From contig CP051142.1 of NCBI GenBank assembly GCA_001592805.2, positions 1,798,001 to 1,862,000 of the forward strand: 64,000 nt of DNA, in the 5' to 3' direction. Source of the DNA: Peltaster fructicola. Its lineage: Eukaryota; Ascomycota; Dothideomycetes. The notes below the pieces were generated by a model that made no database searches, had not been told where the DNA came from, and saw only the letters and a list, made by a program, of their open reading frames with translations. Below, piece by piece: positions 10,785 through 23,106 of the stretch (its first letter is position 1; every line of letters starts with the position of its first letter). A program made the position numbers and the translations under genes.

Positions 10785-11456
10785 TGTTTGTCAATGCATA
10801 CGTACTACTGCTACAAAATAGATACCCTCTTCTTACAGTACGTCACCGTGTCATTTCTTGTCCATCGGTCCACGATGACATTCTCGATTCAGGTACACAG
10901 TAGTACAGACACAACATATGCAGATGTGACCCCTACCACTGGCTCGACCGTTGTACGGCTTGACGAATCAAGTGCATCGAAGCGTGTCCAGCGAGTGTGT
11001 GTCTCTAGCAGTAAAAGCTTGGACACCCTGGTCAAAGCGCACGACGTCCCCCGGCAATTATGCGAGTCGAGCAAGCAGCGTTAGCAGACCCCTTTCTAGC
11101 GACCACCAGCTTTCACTTCGAGCAAAAGTGATCCATTGCGCACGACCTACACCCTCTCTTGTCATCGACGAGCTCTTTACCTACTCTCCATCACCACTCT
11201 TGTATCACCAGCCAGGCTATTGCTTGAGCGCGACTTTTGATACCTCTGCGCCATACCGCGCCTGCGGCTTCAGACCACCTACTTAAAATTCCTGTATGTC
11301 TTGACACATGCTTCTGTCGACAGGAAGCTACTACCCTGTCAATGTCGCGCATTGCCATTGAAGGGCCTTCCTGATCAGCACACTGACATTTGAATAGTCT
11401 CACGGAAGGCACACCACGTTGATTAAACTTCAATAAACACATCAACAGCACTCGCC
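10785..11456. other. Intergenic: EXO70 3' flank and septin promoter/5' UTR
   Basis: No protein or RNA gene is recognised. The last ~100 nt before 11457 are A/C-rich (for example AAACTTCAATAAACAC), as expected of a fungal 5' UTR. Confidence 0.5.
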
Positions 11457-13290
11457 ATGGGTAAGCCACGCTTCTTCCACTGTTTTCCTCTGCCACTTCC
11501 ATCCATCATCACCACGACGCGATCGACCATCGTCTGCCACCTGCTGAGAGCATACACCACTCATTCGGCATTTTTTCGACCTCATTCGCAGTCATGACGG
11601 CATCCATCGCCGTGCAAGATCCCTTGGCGACAATGCTCGATTCAACAGCTCTGGTCAACGGCATCGCGCCTGCTAGCAAACATAGCACAGGCGGCAAAAA
11701 CACATCAACCTCTTCCACGTCCACTGTCCTGATACACACCAAAGCAAAGTCGATAGGCGCTGACCACATCTCTCTCACAGCTACAGCAAACGGAACCGTG
11801 CCTGCTTCGGCCCCTCCACCTGTCCCAGGACAGAGCGTCCCGAACGGCAAGCCCGCCTCACCTCTCGTAGAACGAAGCAACGTTATGCCTAACGGTGGCA
11901 CCACAGCTCCTCAGACGATAACATCGAGGGATCCAAAGGCTGCTGCACAGGCTGCAGGTGACATGAAGAACATCGTTCGCAGGAAGCTTACTGGCTATGT
12001 CGGATTCGCCAACCTGCCAAACCAGTGGCACCGTAAGAGTGTGAGGAAAGGCTTCAATTTCAATGTTATGGTCGTTGGTGAGTCTTTCGAGGATACCCGA
12101 TGGTACAGCTGGTCCTAATAACCCAATCTTAGGTGAGTCTGGCCTCGGAAAGTCGACTCTTGTCAACACTCTCTTCAACACCTCACTTTACCCACCAAAG
12201 GAGCGCAAGTCGCCTTCGGTTGACTTTGCACCAAAGACTGTCAGCATACAATCCATCAGCGCCGACATCGAGGAGAACGGCGTGCGTCTGCGACTGACCG
12301 TTGTCGACACTCCCGGCTTTGGTGACTTTGTCAACAACGACGAGTCTTGGCGACCAATCATTGAGAACATTGAGCAGCGATTCGATGCTTACCTCGATGC
12401 TGAGAACAAGGTCAACCGCATGAACATTGTCGACAACCGTGTCCACGCTTGTGTTTACTTCGTGCAGCCAACTGGTCACTCGCTCAAGCCTCTCGATGTC
12501 GAGGTCATGCGTCGTCTGCACACCAAGGTCAACCTCATCCCTGTCATTGCTAAGGCAGACACCTTGACCGATGGCGAGATCCTGGCATTCAAGCAGCGCG
12601 TAAGTAGGCAACTGCACACGTCTAGGCAAATTACTGATCTCTTCTTAGATTCTTGCAGATATCCACCACCACAGCATCCGCATCTTCGAGGGCCCACGCT
12701 ACGAGCTCGACGACGAGGAGACCATTGCCGAGAACAACGAGATCATGTCCAAGGTTCCATTCGCTGTCGTCGGTGCCAACACTGAAGTTCTCACACCTGA
12801 GGGACGTAAGGTCCGTGGACGACGCTACCCATGGGGTGTCATCGAGGTCGACAACGAGGAGCACTGCGACTTTGTCAAGCTGCGCCAGATGCTTATTCGA
12901 ACACACATGGAGGAGCTGAAGGAGCACACCAACAACTTCCTCTACGAGAACTACCGCTCCGACAAGCTCACCACTATGGGTGTTGCACAAGACCCAAGCG
13001 TCTTCAAGGAGGTCAACCCAGCCGTCAAGCAGGAAGAGGAGCGCTCTCTTCACGAGCAGAAACTCGCCAAGATGGAGCTCGAAATGAAGATGGTCTTCCA
13101 ACAGAAGGTGCAAGAGAAGGAGAACAAGCTCAAGCAGAGCGAAGAAGAACTCTACGCTCGTCACCGAGAGATGAAGGACCAGCTCGAGCGTCAACGAGCC
13201 GAGCTCGAGGAGAAGAAGTCTCGAATCGAGAGCGGCAAGCCAATTGAAGAGAAGGGCCGAAAGAAGGGTGGTTTCTCGCTTCGAGGTTAG
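11457..13290 (+). CDS. CDC3: Septin, Cdc3/AspB type
   Basis: Four coding exons: 11457-11460, 11592-12077, 12133-12599 and 12649-13290, giving 532 aa. The first exon holds only ATG plus one base before GTAAGC; splicing gives ATG-GTC-ATG in the frame of the long ORF. Residues 1-130 are a low-complexity extension. The septin domain opens with [16 protein letters not shown], a Cdc3-group signature. The GTPase boxes follow: G1 GESGLGKST (split by intron 2), G3 DTPGFGD and G4 AKAD. The septin unique element (RGRRYPWG) comes next, then a C-terminal coiled coil of about 90 residues. Septins form GTP-dependent hetero-oligomeric filaments at septa and growth sites. The internal ATG at 11594 could serve if the micro-exon is skipped. 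Subgroup assignment rests on the N-terminal extension and signature. Confidence 0.88.
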
Positions 13291-14185
13291 AGAGGGAGCA
13301 AATATCGTCTTGGCATGCTACAGCTCTCGCCTCCTGCTTGAGATGCCTTCAACAGAGGCACCTGGCTCGTTTTCCTGTACGATGTCTGAAGGAGGGATTG
13401 GGCTGTAGGGATCTCTGCCCACAGGAGGGGACTTCTTCGAAGGTGGCGGAGAACTTCTTTAATGTTACTAATCTATATCGACCACTGCCTTATGGGAAAG
13501 CTCCTTATCTTCGACCAGCACCATCCTCATTCTATCGTCTGGTATATTGAGGACTGGTACATGGGCGAGGTTTGCTACGGAGAGGCTGAATATTTTCATT
13601 TGTGAGAAAATAGAGTTCGAGGGAAGAGCTGTACTTGGAGGAGACTGACCGAATACTTGTACGTTGTCTTGTTGTGATACCATCAGCTAAACATTTCTTC
13701 GTCATACCCCTTATCTTCTATGTCGTCTTGCTCTCAATATGAGGTTGTCACTCTTGCACTTCGATCTCTCTCAGAGCTGCTGGCAGAGTCAACTGCGAGT
13801 GCCAGACGATACACGTGAGGAACACACATATGCACGACACATAGAAGTCTGGTAGAAGATACACGGGCGTCTTGGTTGCAACATGTTGCACTAATGCGGC
13901 AATCATATCCCTGGTGCACGGACGCAGCCTTCGTTCATCACATCAGCTACCTGCATCAGAGCTCGACATCACTATTCGTTCTGACACTCCACTCCCTCGG
14001 ATCAACCAGATCACAGTCTTATCTGTGTCAATAGATCGTCTATGCTCGATGCGGTGCGAGATGGGGCTGCTGCGGGAGGAGCATGGAGCTATACAGCTGC
14101 TGACGGTATATGTATTTGCTGATTGAACTGCACTCTAGATCGACCAGCGATCTTTGCTTTGACGCCGAGAAGCTGCAGACGCGTG
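13291..14185. other. Intergenic: septin 3' flank and upstream region of the DUF3445 gene
   Basis: About 895 nt without a supported gene. The open frames here are short and low in coding character. The frame of the downstream gene is open back to 14123 but has no ATG before 14186. Confidence 0.5.
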
Positions 14186-15705
14186 ATGTACGGCTTTCTA
14201 CTCTTCGTCTTCGGTGCAGTCGTTCTGCTTGCTGCATTTGTAGCCTCCTATTCTGATCCTCGCAAACGAGCTGTAATCCTACAAAGAGCATTGTTTCGAG
14301 GCCGACATTCCTCTTCTTCTTTCACACCACCGCGGTCCTTATCACCCAAACAACATGGATTACCGTCTAATGAGGCATCTGGCTATCAAGACGTCTACCC
14401 TCCGCATCGCAGACAAGCATTGCAGCAGTGTGAGATGAAAGGACCTGGTGCATCTGGTGTGCAGCTGAGTACGATCGCTCCCAACTATACACGACTGCTA
14501 CCAGACAATGTCAACGCAAAGACAGACGAGCTCAGGGAATATGTCACCGCAACTGGATTCACAGCTGAAGAAGTTGAACGTCTTGGTGACTTTCCGGACT
14601 ATGCAACGTTGAGCGGTATTCCTTTGCCAGCACCATATCGAGAATTCGACATCACCAAGGCACGGCCAAGACCGTATCGACCACTACGATGGGCATACCA
14701 CCAGACCATGTGTAAGTGCGGCACCGGAGCGAAATTCTCGCTGACACTCCTGCAGCTCTGGCCAAGATGGAGCCGGACTGGTGGCTCGAGCTCGAAAGTA
14801 CATACGCTGCACGCATTGCACAGAGACAGGAACTGTATCGCAAGTATGGCGATATGGTCTTGCAATCTCTGCCTGGATCTGAACTCGCTACCAAGGAGCT
14901 GATGGAGATGTGCTTGCAGTTCCTCTGCGCTCGTTATCCTCAGTACTTCCGTGTGGACCTACAGGACATGTCCTTCCACAATGGCATCCTGAAGACGAAG
15001 ACCAATCTCAAGACCGAAGATCCTCTGCATGTGCTACTCAACAACATTCCTGAAGACTTTGCATGTGTGCTCCGAGAACCAGACACCGGACTCTACGCTT
15101 TTCGAGCTGGTATTATCTGCAGTTCTCTAGGTTGGAGCGTTGGCAGCAAGATTGGACTCAAACTGCACGAGATCCACGACCCGATCCCAGATTACAAGGA
15201 GAAGATGCGCTTCTCAATGGACCGCTACTTTGCGAAGAAGCCGACAGACAAACCAATTCAGCGAGGCTCGTGGGGCCTAGAAATCGACGAGCCTCTATTC
15301 ATGCCACCCGGAGATCCGCACGAGAAGCTGAGATACGAGCAAGACCCCGAGCACACCCTCGAGCGCTGCAATCTTCGTGTGGACTGGCAGACCTTGCGAA
15401 GACTACCACTAAGCGGCAGCATTGTCTTCAACTTCAAGGCTATCTTCACGCCTGTGACAGAGTTCCGAGACGAGCCATATATACCTGCGCTGCTGGCTAA
15501 AGTGTTGAAAGATGGTAAGAGGAACTTGATGGACTACAAGAGTACTTGGCATACAGAGCATGTTGTGATCCCAGCAATGGAGCAATATGCTCGAGAACAG
15601 GTGGAGCGAGGTCTTGTCTCACCTGAGTGGGAGCCCGTAACACTTCAGGAATCGCCATATTTTCCGGGATGGGAAGAGAAGTGGCATGACCAACAAGGCT
15701 TCTGA
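14186..15705 (+). CDS. DUF3445 / haem-dependent oxidative N-demethylase-like protein, N-terminal membrane anchor
   Basis: Exons are 14186-14711 and 14756-15705; the 44-nt intron runs GTAAGT...CTGCAG; the product has 491 aa. The first ATG in frame (14186) immediately opens a hydrophobic segment MYGFLLFVFGAVVLLAAFV, a signal anchor. Then come a Ser/Pro-rich linker and the DUF3445 (PF11927) domain, with RPLRWAYHQTMSLAKM spanning the splice junction, EDFACVLREPDTGLYAFRAG, CSSLGWSVGSKIGLKLHEIH, PIPDYKEKMRFSMDRYF and LRVDWQTLRRLPLSGSIVF. Characterised bacterial relatives are PAS-fold haem proteins that oxidatively remove N-methyl groups, usually with partner redox subunits. The substrate in fungi is unknown. 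The same-strand neighbour 321 nt downstream is a tail-anchored flavin monooxygenase, which suggests a shared membrane pathway (inference). Confidence 0.82.
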
Positions 15706-16026
15706 TTGCAGTTCGTTGTCAATGAATTGTGCCTACGATCTGGCTGTTGTAGCTCGTTCGAGTGTGCCTGCAAGATCGGCTTGTATGATTGGCCGTGTCA
15801 AGCGACCTCATTCTCATCGCAAGTCTCATCAACTACATCAGCTTCTCCATCAGCCTCGTCATGTCTTCGCCCAGTGCTTCATCGAAACCCATATCAGGCG
15901 AGTCGGGATCTGATTGATGTCCGATTTGTGAAAGTCTGCACCACTTCTCCTCACGATCGGCCGGGCGGCTGTTGTGATCCCAGCATGGTGCACCACCAAG
16001 ACTAACCGAAGAGCTGAGGGTCGACA
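15706..16026. other. Intergenic between DUF3445 gene and flavin monooxygenase
   Basis: The 321 nt hold the 3' flank of one gene and the presumed promoter of the next, both on the plus strand. Nothing else is recognised. Confidence 0.5.
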
Positions 16027-17951
16027 ATGACAGCTGCCGATAGTAAGTATGTCCCTTTCTTGATCTGCTTGCTCTTCTTCGATGGACACTTCTCCAAGCG
16101 CTGCACCGCAAGATGGTTGAAGACAAGCCGTGGCCTCAAGTTCCGATAGGTAACAAGAATCATGCCAATGCTGCTGTGCTAATCATTGGCTGTGGCTTCT
16201 CTGGTATCTGTACCGCCATTGACCTTATCCAAAGGAATAACTGCCGCAATTTCATCATTGTTGAAAGGTCAGGCGGCATTGGAGGCACCTGGTGAGTGCG
16301 ATCTCCTTGTCCCACCTTGAGAAACTGACTTATTATAGGCACGACAACAAATATCCTGGCTGCTGTTGCGATGTATGGTCAGCTCTGTATAGTTTCTCGT
16401 TCGCTCAGAACATAGACTGGACTCGTCAGTATCCTGGACAAGAGGAGATCCTGCATTATCTGGTAGACATTGCTCAGAAGTACGACATATATCAGCATGT
16501 CCGCTTCAACACCACCGTTGAGGAGGCCACATGGGACGACCAGCAGCTGAAATGGCGCACCCGTGTCACCACAGCGTCCGGAAGCAAAGATGCCGAGTTC
16601 AGCCCAGAATATGAGATCACGAGCGACTTCCTCGTGAGCGCTGTCGGTCAGCTCAACCAGCCGAAGTGGCCCGACATACAAGGCATCGACAGCTTCGAGG
16701 GCAAGAAGATCCATTCTGCTCGTTGAGACTGGTCGTATGACCTAACTGGAAAGCGGATCGCCTTGATCGGCAATGGTGCGTAGTGAGAGCACTCCAATGC
16801 ACAGGTGTTGACCCTCCATAGGCTGTACATCAGTTCAGATCTTACCAGAGATTGCTGGTGTTGCTGATCAGATCACAGTATTCCAGCGTACGCCAAACTA
16901 CATCATTCCTCGTCTTGATGCGCCGGTTGGTGTGCTCGAACGAGCCATTTACAAGTACCTACGTCCCGTGCTGTGGCGGCGCCGAGCATTGATGATGGAC
17001 TTTCGAGAATCGTTCTATCCGGCTGTCACTGACAAGAACAGCCCTGCCGCCAAGGAGATCCGCCAGCAGTGTCTAGACCAAATGCATGCTGCATTGCCAA
17101 ACCAGGAAGAGCTTTGGAAGCTACTCACTCCGAAGTACGAACCAGGCGCAAAACGAGTGATCATCTCGGATGATTACTATCCTGCACTTGCGAGACCAAA
17201 CGTGCATCTCGAGACACGGTCCATACATGCCATCTCACGGCACAGCGTCTCCGTCAAGGACCAAGATGGCCAGATCAAGGATGCTGCGCCCAAGTACGAT
17301 CTCCTGGTCTGCGCCACCGGTTTCAAAACAGTTGACTTCCTGCATCCTATCAAGATAGTGGGCCGTAATGGCAGAGCGCTTGGCGATGTCTGGAAAGACG
17401 GCGCCCAGGCTCTATATGGCGTTACTTCAGAAGACATGCCGAACTTCGCAATGCTCTACGGTCCAAACACGAATCTGGGACACAATTCCATTATTCTTAT
17501 GATCGAAGCTCAGAGTCGATACATCAACGCCTTGATTGCACCAGTCCTACAGGCTCGTCAGAAAGGAACGGCTCTAGCGATTAGACCTTCGCCTGAGCGT
17601 GTGAGCGAGTACAATGACGGCATACAGAAGGTTCTCCAAGCTAGCTCTTTCAATGATCCCAATTGTACCAGCTGGTATCGTAACGCTGCTGGCCGTATCA
17701 CCAACAACTGGAGTGGTACAGTCGTTGAGTATCAGAAGCTGTTGTCGAAGGTAGACTTCACCGACTACTACACTGAGGGCGACGTCGATACTGTCCAGAG
17801 CAATTCGCAAGTCTACCTCGGACGGGTAGTCGAAGAGACGCAAGTGAGCAACACTACTCTAGGCCTGGGCCTACTAAGCGCTGCTGCTATCGGCGCTGGC
17901 TGGCTGTTACGAAGGTCCTATGGTATGACAGGCCTGCTAACAAGCAGTTGA
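16027..17951 (+). pseudogene. Baeyer-Villiger-type flavin monooxygenase with in-frame TGA at the signature Trp
   Basis: Four exons (16027-16042, 16099-16291, 16339-16775, 16822-17951) keep one frame of 592 codons. FAD-binding GCGFSG lies in exon 2. GGTW spans the second splice, followed by a PGCCCDVWS segment and YSFSF. The fingerprint FxGxxxHxxxW is present as FEGKKIHSAR and then TGA (16724-16726), where the family has Trp; DWSYDLTGKRIALIGNG continues directly after it. The second Rossmann motif reads GNGCTS, lacking the usual last small Gly. ATG, FQRTPNYIIP and the C-terminal domain follow, ending in a hydrophobic tail (LGLGLLSAAAIGAGWLL): a tail anchor. Family enzymes insert oxygen into ketones or oxidise heteroatoms using NADPH and FAD. 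As written only 198 residues would be made. All splice sites and the remaining frame are intact, so the lesion is recent, an assembly error, or recoded. Confidence 0.8.
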
Positions 17952-18499
17952 TCGATCAAAACTCGATGTGACTATAGCTCAGAGAACTGGAATAAGAACA
18001 TACGTAAGACGAGTGCGAATGTGACTGTCTAGAAGAAAAATTTGAAATGCCATCTGAATATGAAGATGTGCTGCCATGTGCCAAAGGTGCCCAGTCTATG
18101 TCGATGCCTCAGTTACCGTCAAGGTGACTGCTATTAAGAGGCGTGTGACTGAACAGAATCGCAGCAAGCATATCGTGGCTTGAGAACAAGATGTTGCTCT
18201 TGCCACGCTACGGCAGGGATATAGGTGAACCAGGGCCGAGGCTTTGGCTTCCTGAACAGAAGATGTAGCTGGTCAATGATCCGAAGGTCACATGAAGCAT
18301 ATGCCAGTGTAATGCTGACATCGTTGAGAGTCGGCGGGCAGCGAATCCAGATGACAGCGTTCTCCAGCTCAGAGCATATTCGTTGATGCTCCCAAACGAG
18401 AAGCATGTAATCTCCTGGCAGAGCGCAGCCTTGCAGGTCAGAGGCATCATAAGATCTGCCAGTACACCCATCTCAGGTCGTTGCCAACACTGACTTCTC
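17952..18499. other. Convergent intergenic region with an unassigned minus-strand open frame
   Basis: This lies between two convergent genes. On the minus strand a frame is open from about 18475 to a TAA near 18134 (about 110 codons), containing a stretch with YMLLVWEHQRICSELENAV and RKPKPRPWFTYIP. It has no recognised domain. It might be a 3' exon of the gene to its right, a remnant, or chance. Confidence 0.25.
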
Positions 18500-20728
18500 C
18501 TACTCTTTGGTGGCTGCCTGCTGACCAAGCTCAACACGATCAAGACGATCCTGCAGACTCATAAGCATGTCCCAAAGCGCAGTCGGGGTGATTGGAATGA
18601 CTTTGCCGTTGACTTCCATCCAGCGTGGAGCGGGTGGCAGATCTGTGGACTGCAGATCTAGTGAAGCATCGACGAGTGGACCAACAGACTTTGATCCATG
18701 CTCCTTTTCCCGGGAGATCTGTGGCATTCGGTCCAAAAGCCATCTTGGTGTGGTTGTGCTCGGATTTGGTACTGTCTTGAAGCGTTGGTTTCCAGTGTTC
18801 TTGCTTGGCGAATTGTGGCCTTGACGACCGCGAGTCTTGACGGCAGCCTGCTCCTGTGCCTGGCCCTCACTATCGACGTCCAAGGGATCTGACATGATCA
18901 TGATCCGACTGTACATCTGAGCAATGGCGTGATGGCATTGGCGAAGTTCTTCCAGTTCCAGCTTGAGCGTCATGAGTCCAGATCTGAAATTGTTGAAGTC
19001 GGCGTGAATCTTGAGGAAACCACTTTCCATCATGCGGCCAATCTCATCCATGACTTGAGCATTCACAACGTGCTCGTCGAGGGTGGTCTTGAGTGTCTGT
19101 ACATCGCCGACGAGCTTGTTGATCTTGTTCTGGAGTTCTAAAGTTGTGTTAGCGACAATGGTTCGAGCCTGGAGCATTCGTCACATACCTTGCGCTTTGT
19201 GCTCGCACTCCTGAGCCGTTTCGGTGATCTTAGTATCGCATGTCTTAGCCAGGTGATCGGTGAAGTCGTCAATCTTCTGTTGACAATCCTCAGTGACCTT
19301 TTCGAGCCGTTGTCGAAGATTCTTGGTAAGTTCGGATACCTTGCTGCGAAGAATGGTCCCTGCTGCATCTGCTGTAGGGTCACTGATGCTGTCGACATCT
19401 CCTTCGGACTTCGAGACAGGACTAGCAATGCCGATTGGGAGAAGTGCGTACCGAGTAGAAGAAGTGCGAGGGTTGAATGTGAGTGGCTCTGGCCTAGTAT
19501 CAGGAGGGTGAGCCGACTCGCTTGTGGCATGAACAGAGTAAGGAGAGGAGTTGTCGGCGCTCGCTTCCTCAGAACGCTGTATAGCTTCATAGCTGCGTGC
19601 ATGACCTTTAGTGGGAGTGAAATCAATCTCCGAATCGTTGTCAATGCTTGCATCATCAGGAGTATAGCGGCCAGATTTTGAAGCGCTCTCAACATGATCA
19701 GACTCTTCAACAATGACTGAGCAGTGGCGGGGAGACATGGTGTTCTGTATACTGCCAGTCTTGTGACGCAGAATGGGAGCCGTGCTAAGCATTGTGGTTG
19801 GCGAGATTGAATCTTTGCTTGACTTCGATGTCCCGACACTCTCACCATACACACGGAGAGGTGAGGGTGCAGCACTCGAGTTGGTGAAGACGTCTGGAGA
19901 CAGCATCTCGAAGTTGTCCATGGATGTGGCAAACAGAGAAAGATCTGGTGCAGTGTGTGATCGCTCAGGGCTATGATCACGAGAACGAGTGCCACCGAAG
20001 AAGGGCAGGAAACCATTGCTATCTTCGTCTCTGCGACTGGTTGCGCCGTCGAGTTTGACGGTCATTGGATTGAGAGGAAATGCGACGTTGATCGTACGGC
20101 TAGTGGTCCCTAGTGATGATTCAATGCGGGATGGGACTGGTGGTGTGTTTTTGGCTGGCGGCGTCGGTGGTATGCTGGTGTTGTCTGCGGTCGTGTCTGC
20201 AACAACTGCTGGCATACTGGCTGACTCGGTCAAGCCAGCTCTAGGAATGCGGCCTTTCTTCGACGTTTTACGAGTGAAGAGCTTCCAGTTTGTGATTGGA
20301 GTGAGGAGCTCCATGACGCCTTTCTTTGCAGGAGTCTGACTGCTCCCAGCGCCAATTGTGTGAGCAGCAGAGGCGTCGAACTCGGGGTATCTAAGAGCAT
20401 GATCGAGCGCTGCAGAGCGGTTCTGGGCTTTCCTGAGCTCGATCGCATCGCGAAGAGTCGGTGTTGCGACTCGACGTGATTCTGCTTGCAGACGTGGGAG
20501 GAGAGAAGTTTCTGAGTTGGAGCGGCCGCGCATTGCTGGGTGTATGTCGCTTGGCGGCGAGGTTGCTCGCTCGTTTAGAGCCTGGGCGGCGAAGGCATTG
20601 CCTCGAAGATGGTGGTTGATCTGTGCCATACCTTGCTGGGCAAATGCATTGCGAGCGGCCTGTCCAGTTGGAATGCCAGCAAGGGCAAATGTGCTCTTCT
20701 CGAAGCGTTTCGACGTGTCGTCTGCCAT
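18500..20728 (-). CDS. Disordered protein with C-terminal coiled coil, function unknown
   Basis: Exons are 19189-20728 and 18500-19137; the 51-nt intron (GTATGT...CTTTAG) has a CTAAC branch; the product has 725 aa. I do not recognise the family. The N-terminus (about residues 1-70) is Ala/Gln-rich and may be helical. Residues 70-450 are Ser/Thr/Pro-rich and probably disordered, with many SP/TP sites. Residues about 450-600 form a long coiled coil: repeated SELTKNLRQRLEKVTEDCQQ-type heptads, then ELQNKINKLVGDVQTLKTTL across the splice. A short C-terminal segment (RWMEVNGKVIPITPTALWDM, then another heptad run) ends the protein. It could be a scaffold or cytoskeletal adaptor, but nothing in the sequence shows this. 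Confidence 0.7.
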
Positions 20729-21243
20729 CTACATGATGGTGTTAGTTGCATTGGAGATACGACAAGGGCGGCGATACTTACTACGAAGCAACTGTGCGTG
20801 TGTCCTGGGAGGCGGTGTTATGAGGTTGGCTTTGATTATCGCTCACGAAACACAAGATATTGTCAGTCTGGCAAGCTAGTCCTAAAATGTACGGCAGGGT
20901 CCTCATGACAACTGCACGGCTGCAGCCCAAAGAGGAAGGAACCGTAATTTGCAACAGGCTCCACGCAACAAAAGCCATATGTAACCACGCTCACGATCGG
21001 CCTAAGGTAGGCTTATTCTGAGGAGATGCAGAAGGGAAGACAACAATCGAAGAGAATGAAAAGCTGTATTCCGTTGTGTAGAGAAAGCTAGTACGCACGC
21101 ATTTGCCGTTGTATACTGCGTTCTGTGACCGATGAACGCCTCACGCCGAACACTTCAGCAATGATAAAGTGGAAGCAGCCTCTTGGCTTGTCCGTAGACA
21201 TGATGACTTGATGTGGATGTAGCAGGGATGCTTGCGGACCTCT
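20729..21243. other. Intergenic: CDC42 3' flank and upstream region of the coiled-coil gene
   Basis: The 515 nt separate two minus-strand genes. No coding region or RNA gene is seen. Confidence 0.5.
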
Positions 21244-22149
<906 letters not shown>

Positions 22150-23106
22150 GTTCGGTCGCGTGTGCAAGGGTCCTTTGGAAGGGGTATGTTTCGAGCTGAG
22201 CAACGAAGATTGCGCAGTCGATGTCGAGAGCGCGACAAAGCTATCGTACAGAGCGAGCGAGGGAGTGGACGAGCTGCTGGAGGTGGGCGTCGTCGAATGT
22301 CGGAAGGTGCGTGCTTTGGACCGGTTGAGGTGTAGTGGAAGTGAAGACGGGCGGCAGTGATGTCCACTTCTGCAGAGATCGGTCAATTTTCAGCCCTTGA
22401 TATGCAAGCCACGTAGGTGTGCGCCAGGCGATGAGGTCAGCTGCTCGCTCGTGGTTCTGCTGCTTAAGATTGTCAATGCGCAGTTGAGAGAAAGAGGTGT
22501 AATGATTCTGGCCGCCCACGTTGACGACTGGCAGGGCGATCAAGCGGCGCGATCTTTTTTAGTGATGGGCTCGGGAGAATAGCCGTTCGTTGGCGTCCTG
22601 CTTCTCGAACGACGACCTGTCCCGTTGCGCGACAGCACAGGCGTTTCAAAGATCGCACGAAGGACGAGGTTACTGGTGTGATTGGCGACGGGAGGCGTCT
22701 GGAAATGAGAAGTAGTGACTACGGTGTCAGTGTCTGCGCTACATCTAGAGACGAATCTGTCCGGCAGTTGTGCCCGACCAGGGTTCTGATGCAGGCACAG
22801 GAGTATGCAGAGGTAGCAGAACTCTCTCCGTCTCTCTCGAACACGTAGGCTCATCGGGCCGTGTGACCTGTCATGAACACGCATCTGCAATACTGACATG
22901 TCTATGACTGCAAGGTTTCCGACACGTTATCATCGAATCACCTCCGGACACGCGAAGAGTACCAGACATGCGCTTGTGTCACTTCGTCTAGTTGTACCTC
23001 TGTGAGGTATCTATCGTCCTAGGTCTTATCTCATCAACTCGTTTCATGTTCGTTTCCAAATGCCCGCAACGCAATGCTGAACCAAATACTTCAGATGCTG
23101 TGGATA
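22150..23106. other. Intergenic: CDC42 upstream region and 3' flank of the siderophore transporter
   Basis: Almost 1 kb without a supported gene. Several short overlapping frames exist on both strands (for example 22540-22899) but none has a domain or splice-consistent extension. It probably holds a long CDC42 promoter and 5' UTR. Confidence 0.45.

Noticed and set aside
12631-13194. Leu-rich minus-strand frame of 187 codons
   Set aside because: Antisense to the septin coiled coil; Leu/His richness is the mirror of Glu/Lys/Gln codons.
16724-16726. TGA read as selenocysteine in the flavin monooxygenase
   Set aside because: Ascomycetes lack selenocysteine machinery as far as known, and the family has Trp there.
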